The translations under genes were made by a program, and so were the position numbers. Below the pieces are notes generated by a model. That model did not search any database. It had not been told where the DNA came from and saw only the letters and a program-made list of their open reading frames with translations. This document shows positions 15,412 through 15,955 of a stretch of 15,955 bases of DNA, piece by piece (within the stretch, counting starts at the first letter, position 1; every line of letters starts with the position of its first letter). The stretch comes from Planctomicrobium sp. GTDB lineage: Bacteria; Planctomycetota; Planctomycetia; Planctomycetales; Planctomycetaceae. The DNA lies in contig JABJMI010000694.1 in NCBI GenBank assembly GCA_018659505.1, positions 1 through 15,955 of the forward strand, written 5' to 3'.

Positions 15412-15525
15412 GAGCTTAGAGCATTCCCAATGCTTCTCTTGTCCGTGAAGAAGTTTTTCATCAGTAAAATACCTGACTGCCACGAGACAGAAAGGTTAAG
15501 ATCAATAATGAAAATGCTCTAGCTC
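15412..15525. repeat. Inverted-repeat segment after the DUF4159-like gene
   Basis: GAGCTTAGAGCATT (15412-15425) matches the reverse complement of AATGCTCTAGCTC (15513-15525) apart from one extra base, about 87 bases apart. Inside, GCATT-CCC-AATGC forms a small hairpin and CTTCT pairs with AGAAG. It could be the folded 3' end of the neighbouring transcript or a small mobile repeat without coding capacity. No target-site duplication is visible. Confidence 0.45.
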
Positions 15526-15531
15526 AAACGA

Positions 15532-15955
15532 CTACTGGAAGAGTCCATACAGAACGAGGTTGACGCCGATTTTGGCTGCGTCAACTGTTTGATAGCCGGC
15601 ACAAGCGGTTGTTGCTTGACGTTCCAGAGCGCAGCTGAGGTCGTATTTGCTGTAGACGACCACATATTTCCCATCGACTTTGATCCCTTCCAGAATCGGT
15701 TCGCCGACAGATTCGCGAACGTCAAGACTAGAAGCGTTTGGTCCTTGAGCGGGAATTCTTCTTTTGACACGGCGAATGTCGTAACCCAGTTGCATCTTGT
15801 AGAGTTCATGCTCGACCGGAATTTTATCCAGTTTCTTTCCGAGAAGTTGACTGATCATTTTGCGGAAGCTTTCGTCAAATTGCTCCGCTCCGCAGCAAGC
15901 GTCAGCAAATAGGAATCCTCCGTTTAAAAGATATTTTCCTACCCCGCCGAGTTCC
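15532..15955 (-). CDS. DUF4159-like protein, C-terminal part (5' end outside window)
   Basis: The frame stays open to the right edge, so 140 residues of the C-terminus are seen and the start is outside. Visible stretches are ELGGVGKYLLNGGFLFADAC, CGAEQFDESFRKMISQLLG, YKMQLGYDIRRVKRR, and GIKVDGKYVVVYSKYDLSCALE, ending VNLVLYGLFQ. This pattern, a GGFLFAD...C segment followed by a V.GR/KYVVVYSKYDLSCAL strand and a final N..LYAL-like end, is what I recall for DUF4159, a domain frequent in planctomycetes and related to the glutamine-amidotransferase-like fold. Function is unknown and I assign none. An internal ATG at 15858 is not the start, because conserved sequence continues upstream. Confidence 0.72.
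   Translation of the reverse strand, partial: ELGGVGKYLLNGGFLFADACCGAEQFDESFRKMISQLLGKKLDKIPVEHELYKMQLGYDIRRVKRRIPAQGPNASSLDVRESVGEPILEGIKVDGKYVVVYSKYDLSCALERQATTACAGYQTVDAAKIGVNLVLYGLFQ

Larger units (their letters stand above)
15205..15531. other. Intergenic region between the DUF4159-like gene and glgC
   Basis: It holds, from glgC outward, a promoter candidate (15262-15290), one copy of the 25-base dispersed repeat (15319-15343), and a structured inverted-repeat segment (15412-15525) that begins seven bases past the end of the DUF4159-like gene. I see no reading frame worth calling. Confidence 0.6.

Overview
The window reads as chromosomal DNA of a member of the Planctomycetota, most likely of the Planctomyces/Gimesia/Rubinisphaera type, although genus cannot be fixed from here. 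The grounds are the 3' end of the 16S rRNA, a 16S gene not followed by 23S, a CSPTR-type sulfatase, a ribosomal protein L9 with a basic N-terminal extension, an MMPL/RND exporter, a DUF4159-like protein, and many palindromic intergenic repeats. Most of the content is housekeeping. I do not see a defence island, phage, CRISPR array, insertion sequence or biosynthetic cluster.

Layout. 1-358 is the 3' end of 16S rRNA (+). It is followed by 556 bases without a gene, holding inverted heptad repeats, a GNRA hairpin, a strong intrinsic terminator and a REP-like palindrome. truA (+) and a Nudix hydrolase gene (-) converge and overlap by 13 bases. A repeat-bearing divergent gap leads to a secreted sulfatase (+), which converges on dnaB (-). 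Then comes a minus-strand block read in the order rplY, pth, rpsF, ssb, rplI, dnaB, covering translation and replication. Upstream of that block lie, also on the minus strand, rluB (pseudouridine synthase), a large MMPL/RND transporter, glgC (ADP-glucose synthesis) and the 3' part of a DUF4159-like gene cut by the window edge.

How the genes relate. rplY-pth-rpsF-ssb-rplI-dnaB is the familiar pairing of ribosomal proteins and peptidyl-tRNA hydrolase with the single-stranded DNA-binding protein and replicative helicase. The usual rpsR between ssb and rplI is missing. A terminator-like hairpin separates rplI from dnaB. truA and rluB modify tRNA and rRNA. The sulfatase, MMPL exporter and glgC look like single-gene units with their own upstream signals.

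Starts were reassigned from Shine-Dalgarno spacing and family N-termini for five genes or start choices: the Nudix gene (2239), rplI (6212), rpsF (a TTG at 7222), the MMPL gene (GTG at 13063) and glgC (15204). The most interesting non-coding content is the repeats: a 25-base dispersed motif present four times, a CCCCCGGT palindrome present twice, nested inverted repeats at 13522-13955, and a structured element at 15412-15525.
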